From contig NZ_CP090439.1 in the NCBI RefSeq assembly GCF_021441885.1, positions 1,919,661 through 1,983,660 on the forward strand: a stretch of DNA of 64,000 bases, read 5' to 3'. The notes beneath the pieces are model-generated. The model was given only the letters and a program-made list of their open reading frames with translations. It was not told where the DNA came from and did no database searches. This DNA comes from Vibrio maritimus (lineage in GTDB: Bacteria > Pseudomonadota > Gammaproteobacteria > Enterobacterales > Vibrionaceae). Of this stretch, positions 26,555-34,495 are shown piece by piece. The number at the start of each line of letters is the position of its first letter. Position 1 is the first letter of the stretch. The translations under genes and the position numbers were made by a program.

Positions 26555-27862
26555 ATGAAATTCCCTGGACAACGCAAGTCAAAACACTATTTCCCGACCA
26601 GTAAGAAAGATCTTTCTGTGAGTCAGGCGCAATCAGCGCCAAAACTATACCGCCCGACAATTGTTGGTGTCGGGCAAACAATCGTCGACATTGAAGCACG
26701 TGTTGATGATGACTTCCTAGCTAAATACGATTTAAGTAAAGGACACTCACTCGTACTCGAAGAGAGCAAAGCGGATGCTCTGTATGCCGAACTTGTCGAA
26801 AAGGAGCTGATTACACATCAATTCCCTGGCGACACTATTGGTAATACCCTTCACAACTACTCAGTCCTCGCGGACAGCAAATCTGTCTTACTCGGCGTAA
26901 TGTCTAAAAACATTCAAGTTGGGTCATATGGATATCGTTACCTGTGCCGCACATCGTCGAGAATGAACCTAAACCATCTACAGACGGTTGATGGTCCTAT
27001 CGGGCGCTGCTACACACTTATCACTGATGATGGCGAACGCACATTCGCTATCAACGAAGGTGAGATGAACCAGCTTCGACCAGAGAGTGTACCTGAGTCA
27101 GTGTTTGACAAGGCTTCTGCACTTGTTGTTTCTTCTTACCTTATGCGTGGCAAACCTGAAGATCCGATGCCTCAAGCTGTCGCTCGTGCCGTTGAAATTG
27201 CAAAGCAGAAATCTGTACCAGTCGTTCTTACTCTGGGTACTAAATGGGTTATCGAAGGCAATGAGAAATTCTGGCAAGACTACATCAAAGAAAACGTCAC
27301 CATCGTTGCGATGAACGAAGAAGAAGGTGAAGCCTTGACCGGTTTCGCCGATCCTCTAAAAGCCGCTGACAAAGCACTGGATTGGGTTGATTTGGTATTG
27401 TGCACCGCGGGTCCAGCAGGCCTCTACATGGCGGGCTACTGTGACAACGTCACACTAAGAGAGACAACACACGAACTTATATCTGCTGACGAGTTTGCAG
27501 ACTTCAACAAGTTTGAGTTTAGCCGAGCGATGAGAAAGGACGAGTGTTCTGATCCGCAAAAAGTCTACTCTCACATTGGCCCTTACTTAGGCGGTCCACT
27601 AAAGATCAAGAACACCAATGGTGCAGGAGATGGTGCACTGTCAGCATTACTGCATGACATGACTGCAAACTCATTCCATAGCAAAAATGTACCAGACTCA
27701 GACAAGCATGTTGCACCATGTTTGACTTATTCGTCACTCTCTCAAATTTGTAAGTACGCAAACCGAGTTAGCTACGAAGTGTTAACCCAACACTCTCCTA
27801 GACTCACCCGTGCTCTTCCTGAGAGAGAAGACAGCTTAGAAGAAGCGTACTGGGATCGTTAA
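26555..27862 (+). CDS. gsk: Inosine/guanosine kinase
   Basis: Gsk phosphorylates inosine and guanosine with ATP in purine salvage. The 435 residues begin MKFPGQRKSKHYFP, as in E. coli Gsk, and end LEEAYWDR. The PfkB-type ATP/active-site motif NTNGAGDGALSALL carries the catalytic Asp. The nucleoside-binding region GPIGRCYTLI is well kept. A longer frame starts upstream at 26492, but the conserved N terminus fixes ATG 26555. A terminator with a TTCG loop follows directly. The next gene, fhs, also serves purine metabolism. Confidence 0.95.
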   Translation: MKFPGQRKSKHYFPTSKKDLSVSQAQSAPKLYRPTIVGVGQTIVDIEARVDDDFLAKYDLSKGHSLVLEESKADALYAELVEKELITHQFPGDTIGNTLHNYSVLADSKSVLLGVMSKNIQVGSYGYRYLCRTSSRMNLNHLQTVDGPIGRCYTLITDDGERTFAINEGEMNQLRPESVPESVFDKASALVVSSYLMRGKPEDPMPQAVARAVEIAKQKSVPVVLTLGTKWVIEGNEKFWQDYIKENVTIVAMNEEEGEALTGFADPLKAADKALDWVDLVLCTAGPAGLYMAGYCDNVTLRETTHELISADEFADFNKFEFSRAMRKDECSDPQKVYSHIGPYLGGPLKIKNTNGAGDGALSALLHDMTANSFHSKNVPDSDKHVAPCLTYSSLSQICKYANRVSYEVLTQHSPRLTRALPEREDSLEEAYWDR

Positions 27863-27863
27863 T

Positions 27864-27888
27864 AAAAAAGGGCTTCGGCCCTTTTTTG
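27864..27888 (+). terminator. Intrinsic terminator after gsk
   Basis: AAAAAAGGGC, a TTCG loop and GCCCTTTTTT form the hairpin just after the gsk stop. Confidence 0.9.
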
Positions 27889-27983
27889 TTTTTAAAACAT
27901 ACAAATAACAGGAGGCTGATTACTTTTAGAACAGCCCTCTGAATATTTAACTTTACAAAGCATTTTTAACCAGTATTATCTCG

Positions 27984-27999
27984 ACGCAAACGTTTTCCT
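27984..27999. promoter_or_regulatory. PurR-like box upstream of fhs
   Basis: ACGCAAACGTTTTCCT matches the PurR consensus ACGCAAACGTTTTCGT at 15 of 16 positions. It lies 31 bases before the fhs start, where PurR would block transcription when purines are plentiful. 10-formyl-THF made by Fhs feeds purine ring synthesis, which fits. Confidence 0.65.
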
Positions 28000-28030
28000 C
28001 ATTAATTTTGTGGCTTTTTAAGGACCGTTA

Positions 28031-29779
28031 ATGCTATCTGATATCGATATCTGTCGTACGACGTCACTCTCTGCTATTTCTGACATTGCAAAACAAGCTG
28101 GTCTTCTTGACCACGAGTATCACCCGCAAGGATTTCACAAAGCGAAAGTGACACTGGATGCGGTCTCGCGCCTAAAAGACAACCGTGATGGTAAGTTGAT
28201 TGTCGTTACCGCAATCACGCCTACCCCATTGGGCGAAGGCAAAACCGTCACCACCATTGGTTTATCTCAAGGCCTAAAGAAGCTAAACAAGTCCGTAATG
28301 GCATGTATCCGTCAGCCATCTATGGGCCCTATTTTTGGTGTTAAAGGCGGCGCAGCAGGCGGCGGCTATTCTCAAGTTGCACCAATGGAAGAGCTAAACT
28401 TACACCTAACAGGCGATATCCACGCCGTGACTGCTGCTCACAACCTGGCGGCCGCGGCGATTGACGCGCGTATTTACCATGAACAGCGTCAAGGCTTTGA
28501 AGCATTTGAATCTCGCACTGGTCTTAAAGCGCTTAAGATTGATAGTAAAAACGTGGTATGGAAACGCGTTGTCGACCACAACGACCGAGCCCTACGAATG
28601 GTCACCGTCGGTCAAAACGAAGTAAACAAAACGATCAATGGCTACGAGCGCCAAGATGGCTTTGATATCTCTGCAGCATCAGAGTTAATGGCGATCCTTG
28701 CCCTATCGAAAGATTTAAAAGATCTTCGTATCCGCATTGGTAAGATTGTTGTTGCCTACTCTATTGACGGCACACCTGTGACCACCGAAGACCTACAAGT
28801 AGCGGGTGCAATGGCGGTTAGCATGAAAGAAGCGATTGAACCAACGCTTATGCAAACGCTAGAGGGCGTACCGACACTTATCCACGCAGGTCCTTTTGCA
28901 AACATCGCTCACGGTAATTCATCGATTATCGCTGATAGCATCGCCACAAAGCTGAGTGACTTTACGGTGACAGAAGGTGGTTTTGGTTCTGATATGGGCT
29001 TTGAGAAGGCTTGTAACATCAAGGCTTCTGCGACGGATAAGAAACCTGATTGCGCAGTAATTGTAGCAACGCTTCGAGGTCTAAAAGCAAACTCTGGTCT
29101 ATACGATCTTAAGCCTGGTACTCCTATCCCAGACAGCATCTACGGCGAAGATACTGCGGCATTAGAAGCTGGCTTTGAAAACCTGAAATGGCACATCAAC
29201 AATGTGGCAAAATACGGCGTTCCTGCTGTCGTGGCGATCAACCGCTTCCCGCAAGACAGTGAGCAAGAGCTTGCGCTACTACAAGAGTGGGTCGAAGCAC
29301 TAGACAGCAACTGCCGAGTCGCTATTAGTGAAGGTTTTGCTAAAGGTGGTGAAGGCACAGTAGCACTTGCTGAAAAAGTCATTGAAGCATGTGCAACTGA
29401 CGCGAACTTTAAACCACTATACACAGCAGAGCAATCTATCGAAGAGAAGCTCATGACCGTGTGTGAGGTGGGCTACGGTGCGGCTCGTGTAACCTTGTCT
29501 TACCAGGCTCAGCAGCAGCTAGAAATCTACAAGAAACATGGATTCAATAACCTAGCGGTTTGTCTTGCTAAAACACCACTTTCCATTACTACTGATGGCA
29601 GTGTAAAAGGTGCACCGACTGGCTTTGATGTCGTTATCCGTGAGTTACGCTTATGTGCGGGTGCCGGTTTCATCTATGCACTTTGTGGCAATGTAATGAC
29701 TATGCCGGGTCTTCCAGACAAACCAGCATTTATGAGCCTAGATCTCGACGACGAAGGCAACATTGTTGGTCTTAGCTAA
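28031..29779 (+). CDS. fhs: Formate--tetrahydrofolate ligase
   Basis: Fhs joins formate to tetrahydrofolate with ATP and gives 10-formyl-THF for purine and formyl-Met synthesis. The 582 residues carry the P-loop TPTPLGEGKTVTTIGL (about residues 64-79) and the conserved IRQPSMGPIFGVKGGAAGGG. FANIAHGNSS and INRFPQDSEQE also match the family, as does the C-terminal PGLPDKP. The length agrees with bacterial Fhs (about 555-580). The ATG follows AAGGA. A PurR-like box lies upstream and an intrinsic terminator downstream. Confidence 0.95.
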   Translation: MLSDIDICRTTSLSAISDIAKQAGLLDHEYHPQGFHKAKVTLDAVSRLKDNRDGKLIVVTAITPTPLGEGKTVTTIGLSQGLKKLNKSVMACIRQPSMGPIFGVKGGAAGGGYSQVAPMEELNLHLTGDIHAVTAAHNLAAAAIDARIYHEQRQGFEAFESRTGLKALKIDSKNVVWKRVVDHNDRALRMVTVGQNEVNKTINGYERQDGFDISAASELMAILALSKDLKDLRIRIGKIVVAYSIDGTPVTTEDLQVAGAMAVSMKEAIEPTLMQTLEGVPTLIHAGPFANIAHGNSSIIADSIATKLSDFTVTEGGFGSDMGFEKACNIKASATDKKPDCAVIVATLRGLKANSGLYDLKPGTPIPDSIYGEDTAALEAGFENLKWHINNVAKYGVPAVVAINRFPQDSEQELALLQEWVEALDSNCRVAISEGFAKGGEGTVALAEKVIEACATDANFKPLYTAEQSIEEKLMTVCEVGYGAARVTLSYQAQQQLEIYKKHGFNNLAVCLAKTPLSITTDGSVKGAPTGFDVVIRELRLCAGAGFIYALCGNVMTMPGLPDKPAFMSLDLDDEGNIVGLS

Positions 29780-29805
29780 TTAGCGTTAAGCTTGCCGAAA
29801 TACTA

Positions 29806-29831
29806 AAAAGCGACGGTTCTCCGTCGCTTTT
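29806..29831 (+). terminator. Intrinsic terminator after fhs
   Basis: AAAAGCGACGG and CCGTCGCTTTT form an 11-bp stem with a TTCT loop. Confidence 0.85.
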
Positions 29832-29858
29832 CTTATTTCTAAGATTAAGAGTTTTACA

Positions 29859-30485
29859 TCACTGGGCAACAATCAAGGTCAGCTCTACACGACGATTGCA
29901 TGCTTTACCAAATTGAGTCGTATTCGTACACGCAGGAACGTACTCACCATACCCTCTGGTATAAATCATCTGTCTTGGTACGTTCTTTCCAATCAAGGTG
30001 CGTTTCACTGACTCAGCTCTTTTGTCAGACAGCGAATCATTCAAGCGAACAGTACCCGTGTTATCCGTGTGCCCACCAATCACCACATCCACACCTTGTT
30101 GACGAGACAAGAAACTCGCCAGTTGCTCCAACCACATTGCTGAACCATCAGCGACATTCGCAGAGCCCGTATTGAAATGGATTTTTTGTTTTAGGCGAAT
30201 CATGACGTAGTCACCAGGAATGAGTTCATAATCCAGCCCTTGATTCACAAGGTAGGTCTCTAGCTCATCCCAAGAGTGACTTCGATATTGACCATTTGGC
30301 CCACCAACTTTTGCAGTCGACATGATAGGAGCATCCGCCCACTCTGGGTGCATGACGTCGTGCTCACTGCGGGGCGCTGTTTCTAACATTTCTGGAAACA
30401 TCTTACTGGTTGTCTCGGACACTGAACTGCATCCTGCGAGTACAATCGCAGAGGTTAACCACACCACTCGCTTTAGCATTAACAT
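29859..30485 (-). CDS. OmpA-family lipoprotein
   Basis: The 208-residue protein starts with a lipoprotein signal (lipobox VLAGC, Cys near residue 19) and ends with an OmpA-like peptidoglycan-binding domain (about residues 95-208). The domain motifs HFNTGSANV, IGGHTDNTG, LSDKRAESVKRTLI and CNRRVELTL are all present, including the Asp and Arg that contact diaminopimelate. It would tether the outer membrane to the wall. A TTG lies six bases upstream, but the ATG at 30485 has AGGAG at the right distance. It is divergent from the DsbA-like gene. Confidence 0.86.
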   Translation of the reverse strand: MLMLKRVVWLTSAIVLAGCSSVSETTSKMFPEMLETAPRSEHDVMHPEWADAPIMSTAKVGGPNGQYRSHSWDELETYLVNQGLDYELIPGDYVMIRLKQKIHFNTGSANVADGSAMWLEQLASFLSRQQGVDVVIGGHTDNTGTVRLNDSLSDKRAESVKRTLIGKNVPRQMIYTRGYGEYVPACTNTTQFGKACNRRVELTLIVAQ

Positions 30486-30627
30486 CGCCAACTCCTAAAT
30501 CTCAATCATGCTGTTTATATCGACCAAAGCAGCGAAACCTTTACAAAAAATCTTTCGCTTATTCCCCTCTTGTGCGGTCTACTCATTCAACGTTAAACTC
30601 TCTGCATCCAATCCATTTAGAAGCATT

Positions 30628-31254
30628 ATGATGTTAAAAACATTTTCTAAGTCTCTTGCCATTCTCGCGCTCGTTGCATCTGTAGCTGCTTGTAGCGATT
30701 CTTCTACGCCAACCGAAGGCAAACAGTACCGTACCCTAGATACCAATCTATCGACTTACCGACTACCTCAAGTAACGGAAGTGTTCTCTCTAGGCTGTGG
30801 CCACTGCCGTAACCTCGAGCCAATGCTGCCTGAACTAGAGTCTAAAATTGATTCCAAATTAGGCAAAATGCATGTCATGTTCAATGATAGTGCGAAAATT
30901 GCTGCCATGATTTTCTACACAGCGGTCATGCAATCTGAAGGCGGCAAGGTCCCTGCGGATATGAAAGACAGCTTGTTTGCACTGGTGCAAGACCGTGACC
31001 TTGATGGAGCCGCAAAGAAAGCCGAGCTGGACAGTATTTTCGAGTCTCGTAACATGGTTAGCCCGTACGCACTCGATGAAGCTCAGCAAAAGCAGTTGTT
31101 CACCTATCTAGAGCAGGCTGAAGCGGTGTCGATGGAAGCGCAAATTAACGCTGTACCTACCTTCATCGTTAACGGCAAGTATGAAGTCATGATTTCTGGC
31201 CATCAGGGAATCGATGAGATTGCTGAAACTATCAACTATCTAAAAACAAAATAA
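30628..31254 (+). CDS. DsbA-like thiol oxidoreductase lipoprotein
   Basis: The 208-residue protein carries a lipoprotein signal (SVAACSDS lipobox) and a thioredoxin-fold domain with the CGHC active site in FSLGCGHCRNLE and the cis-Pro loop in NAVPTFIVNG. It would oxidise or isomerise cysteines in the periplasm while membrane-bound, unlike soluble DsbA. Two ATG codons in tandem (30628, 30631) make the first residue uncertain. The FKBP-type isomerase follows ten bases later, so the operon pairs disulfide and prolyl folding. Confidence 0.86.
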   Translation: MMLKTFSKSLAILALVASVAACSDSSTPTEGKQYRTLDTNLSTYRLPQVTEVFSLGCGHCRNLEPMLPELESKIDSKLGKMHVMFNDSAKIAAMIFYTAVMQSEGGKVPADMKDSLFALVQDRDLDGAAKKAELDSIFESRNMVSPYALDEAQQKQLFTYLEQAEAVSMEAQINAVPTFIVNGKYEVMISGHQGIDEIAETINYLKTK

Positions 31255-31264
31255 AGGAACACTC

Positions 31265-31738
31265 GTGTCTAAAATTCTAATTCCTATTATTGTTCTGCTT
31301 CTGGCAGCATTTATGATTTACCGTACTTGGGGTAACAGCAAAGCCGCTGAAGAGAACTTTCAGCAAGGACAAGCATTCCTACTTGAAAATGGTAAAAAAG
31401 AAGGCGTGATCACCACAGAAAGTGGACTGCAGTATGAAGTGCTTCAAAAAGGTGAAGGCACGGAAAAGCCAACAGCAACGAGCAAAGTAAAAGTGCACTA
31501 TCACGGTACACTCATCGACGGTACTGTATTCGATAGCTCAGTCGATCGCGGTACACCAATCAGCTTTGGTCTGAACCAAGTCATCAAAGGCTGGACGGAA
31601 GGTTTGCAGTACATGTCAGAGGGCGATAAGTTCCGCTTGTACATCCCCAGCACTTTAGGCTACGGCAAAAGCGGTACCGGTCCAATCCCACCTTCTGCGG
31701 TATTGATCTTCGATGTAGAGCTACTTGAAATTCAATAA
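31265..31738 (+). CDS. Membrane-anchored FKBP-type peptidyl-prolyl isomerase
   Basis: The 157-residue protein has an N-terminal membrane anchor (about residues 2-20) and a C-terminal FKBP domain. The motifs VKVHYHGTLIDGTVFDSS, GWTEGLQYM and YGKSGTGPIPP match FklB/FkpA-type isomerases, which speed prolyl bond rotation in the periplasm. The start is GTG with AAGGA seven bases upstream; no in-frame ATG precedes the anchor. It is the second gene of the DsbA-like operon and is followed by a strong terminator. Confidence 0.9.
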   Translation: MSKILIPIIVLLLAAFMIYRTWGNSKAAEENFQQGQAFLLENGKKEGVITTESGLQYEVLQKGEGTEKPTATSKVKVHYHGTLIDGTVFDSSVDRGTPISFGLNQVIKGWTEGLQYMSEGDKFRLYIPSTLGYGKSGTGPIPPSAVLIFDVELLEIQ

Positions 31739-31745
31739 TCTCTAT

Positions 31746-31777
31746 AAAACGCCCCGTCATTTGAACGGGGCGTTTTT
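31746..31777 (+). terminator. Intrinsic terminator after the FKBP gene
   Basis: AAAACGCCCCGT and ACGGGGCGTTTT form a perfect 12-bp stem followed by T. It lies just before the 3' end of the convergent HAD gene. Confidence 0.9.
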
Positions 31778-31779
31778 GT

Positions 31780-32373
31780 TTATACCGGATAAAACTCAAA
31801 TCCAGATTCCGTTACTAGGTAGCAATCCATCCCAGCAGCATGAGCGGCTTGAAGCCCCAGTTGGGTATCTTCAAAGACCACACAGTTCTCGGGCGCCTTA
31901 CCCATTTTTTCTGCCGCTATCACAAATGTATCTGGATTTGGCTTGTGGTTTTCCACCTCTGTTGCTGTAACCACGCACTCAAAATCGTCAAGTACGCCCG
32001 CTTCTGTCAAAAGTCGAATTGCCGAATCTCTCTGGCTTCCCGTACCGATAGCCATTGGTTTAACATCTATATGTTGTTTGTACACTTCGAACGTATGCTC
32101 AATGATTTGTCCTTCAAAAGGCAACGTTGTGAAGGTACGCATTTTGAATCTCGACACTTCACCTTGGTCTAGATTAAGTTGGTAACGCTTATTGACCTCA
32201 CCAGTAATTTTGTAGCTAGGCATTCCACCTAATGAATGTAACCACGCTTGATCATACGGAAACTGGAAATTCTCAGCCGTAATCTCCCATGCTTTGTCAT
32301 GATTAGGCATGGTGTCTAACAGTGTGCCATCCATATCAAAAATGATTGCGTCATACTTTTCCAGCTGTAACAA
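31780..32373 (-). CDS. yqaB: HAD phosphatase, YqaB/beta-phosphoglucomutase-like
   Basis: This 197-residue HAD-IA enzyme has motif I IIFDMDGTLLDTMPNH, the Thr/Ser motif II GTGSQR, Lys in NHKPNPDTF and the acidic motif IV VFEDTQLGL. A helical cap lies between I and II. The sequence follows E. coli YqaB, which dephosphorylates fructose-1-phosphate and related sugar phosphates; the true substrate is inferred. It is convergent with the FKBP gene across the terminator. Confidence 0.86.
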   Translation of the reverse strand: MLQLEKYDAIIFDMDGTLLDTMPNHDKAWEITAENFQFPYDQAWLHSLGGMPSYKITGEVNKRYQLNLDQGEVSRFKMRTFTTLPFEGQIIEHTFEVYKQHIDVKPMAIGTGSQRDSAIRLLTEAGVLDDFECVVTATEVENHKPNPDTFVIAAEKMGKAPENCVVFEDTQLGLQAAHAAGMDCYLVTESGFEFYPV

Positions 32374-32664
32374 GACGTTAACTCCTTCGCTGTCGGTTCA
32401 AAATCGATTATCGAGAAAAATCACTAAAGAACGGCGTTCTATTACCGATATTTATATCAATATGGAAACATATTCGTGCGTTTAATATGCGGTCGATTCC
32501 ATTTTTTTGTTTGTAGTACTGCTAACAGAGACTAGAAATCAATAGCTTGCTATATTGCGCGACCCAAAAGGGTGTCGACAACAAATAATAACAAAACTTG
32601 CATGATTTCGTCTTCTCCCATTGAAGACGTTTAGGTAAGGATACAGAAAGAATTAAGGTTCAAT

Positions 32665-34410
32665 ATGAAGATAAAGCATCAACTTATCATTCTCGGGGCT
32701 CTGTCTCTTATGGCGATTCTCGCAGTACTGACAAGCAGTACCTATTTCGCTAGACATGCAGAAAACCTATCGAGCGCTATGACTCAACTAGGAAAGCTCG
32801 AAGTGACGCTGCTCAACTTACGCCGTAATGAAAAAGACTTTTTGTTGAGGAAAGATGAAAAGTACCTAGAAAAGTTCACCAAAAATGCTGCACTCTTCCT
32901 AGATCAAAAACGACAGCTCGATCTGACGCTCTCCGAATCTGGTGTAAACCTGCCAAATCAGCTAGAACAAGAACTTGCCAGCTATCGCGATACCTTTACT
33001 CGCCTTGTCACAGCATACAAGCAGCTCGGATTGTCACAGCAGTCGGGGTTGCTAGGGCAGTTCATAACAGAGCTAGATAAACAGATCCTGTCACAACCTA
33101 GCGTTGCATTGGTTGAACTGGAACGAGCAGTTTTATCAGGCTCTGAGCTTACCACCGCTCCTACCGGCATTGCATACCTAGACCAAATCAGTGCAGAGGT
33201 TTTAGCACAGCGCTCAACGATTGGCTTTAAGTACAATCAAGGATTACTAGGTGACACTCGTAGCCGTTCACACAGTATTGAAACGGATTTCGAAGCATTC
33301 AACCAAACCATGGTAACGGCGTTGGATGAAGCCGTAGAGTCACTGACGACTATTAAGTGGACTATTTCCGTCGGTCTCATTTTGGCAATTATCGCTCTTA
33401 TCCTAACTATCCTTCGCTCGATCAGTCGTGACGTTGATTTGTTGCAAGCTTCGATCTCACGAATAGCACAAGACAACGACTTAACACATAGAGTGAGCGT
33501 AAAAGGCAACAATGAAATAGCTTCTATCGGGCAGGCAGTTAACTCGTTAATCGACAGCTTTAAACACCTGATTGCTGACACACAACAACAGTCAAGCCAA
33601 TTAAAAAACAGCAGTGCGAGCATGAGTGCTGAACTGCAAAACGTCGTCGAACAGCTCCACAATCAAAGCGATCACACCAACTCAATGGCGACAGCAGTAC
33701 AACAGATGGTGACGACTATTGATGAGATTTCGCAAACGACGCATCACGCGGCAGATGTGGTAAACCAAGCATCAAGCAACTCGGTACAGAGCCGTCAATT
33801 CGTAGACGATACGGTTAGCAACATTCAATCACTCTCAGCAGTGCTCGCAGAAAGCAATAACGAGATACGCTCTCTTAATGACCATGTCGGCAAAATAGGT
33901 GGAGCGGTACACATCATTCAAGATATTGCCGAACAAACGAACTTACTTGCACTGAATGCGGCTATTGAAGCTGCTCGTGCCGGTGAGCAAGGTCGTGGTT
34001 TCGCAGTTGTGGCCGATGAAGTACGCGCTCTCGCGAGTCGTACTCACCAGTCTACTGAGGAAATCACGAATCTTGTCTCCGCTATTCAATCTCAAATGAC
34101 AACCGTCGTTGATGATATCGAACAGTGCAACACCCAAGGTGCGGAAACACTGAGTGCTTCTGCGAAACTCGACACCGCACTTCAGCAAATATCTGATGAC
34201 ATGACGCGTATTCAATCCAACTCGGAACAAATCGCCGCTGCAATTGAAGAGCAAGGCATCGTAATGAACCAAGTAGGCGAGTCGATTACAGACCTAAACC
34301 AGATTTCTACGGACAATATGAACAATGCCACGGCTTGTATCGAGGAAGTTCAAAAGGTATCAAACCAAACTCAACATATGGATAAAGCCATCTCTGTATT
34401 CAAAATTTAG
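32665..34410 (+). CDS. Methyl-accepting chemotaxis protein with HBM-type sensor
   Basis: The 581-residue chemoreceptor has two membrane helices (about residues 8-28 and 235-258) bracketing a large all-helical periplasmic domain. The N-terminal motif LRRNEKDFLLRKDEKYLEKF is the mark of the helical bimodular (HBM) sensor, which in McpS of Pseudomonas binds organic acids. A HAMP domain (SRDVDLLQASISRIAQD) and the signalling hairpin with IAEQTNLLALNAAIEAARAG follow. The ligand is unknown. A small inverted repeat (CGTCTTC/GAAGACG, 32609-32629) lies in the leader. Confidence 0.9.
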   Translation: MKIKHQLIILGALSLMAILAVLTSSTYFARHAENLSSAMTQLGKLEVTLLNLRRNEKDFLLRKDEKYLEKFTKNAALFLDQKRQLDLTLSESGVNLPNQLEQELASYRDTFTRLVTAYKQLGLSQQSGLLGQFITELDKQILSQPSVALVELERAVLSGSELTTAPTGIAYLDQISAEVLAQRSTIGFKYNQGLLGDTRSRSHSIETDFEAFNQTMVTALDEAVESLTTIKWTISVGLILAIIALILTILRSISRDVDLLQASISRIAQDNDLTHRVSVKGNNEIASIGQAVNSLIDSFKHLIADTQQQSSQLKNSSASMSAELQNVVEQLHNQSDHTNSMATAVQQMVTTIDEISQTTHHAADVVNQASSNSVQSRQFVDDTVSNIQSLSAVLAESNNEIRSLNDHVGKIGGAVHIIQDIAEQTNLLALNAAIEAARAGEQGRGFAVVADEVRALASRTHQSTEEITNLVSAIQSQMTTVVDDIEQCNTQGAETLSASAKLDTALQQISDDMTRIQSNSEQIAAAIEEQGIVMNQVGESITDLNQISTDNMNNATACIEEVQKVSNQTQHMDKAISVFKI

Positions 34411-34446
34411 TATTACGCCCCAAATAGGAATACTAAATACTAAAAG

Positions 34447-34480
34447 AAAAGCCTCTGTTTTTAACAGAGGTCTTTGTTTT
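34447..34480 (+). terminator. Intrinsic terminator after the HBM chemoreceptor
   Basis: CCTCTGTT (34452-34459) and AACAGAGG (34463-34470) form the stem; T-rich bases follow. Confidence 0.75.
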
Positions 34481-34495
34481 TCTGCGACGAGCGCC

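Noticed and set aside
28909..29454. Two long minus-strand frames inside fhs
   Set aside because: They are antisense to a well-conserved enzyme, have no ribosome sites and match nothing; they reflect codon bias.
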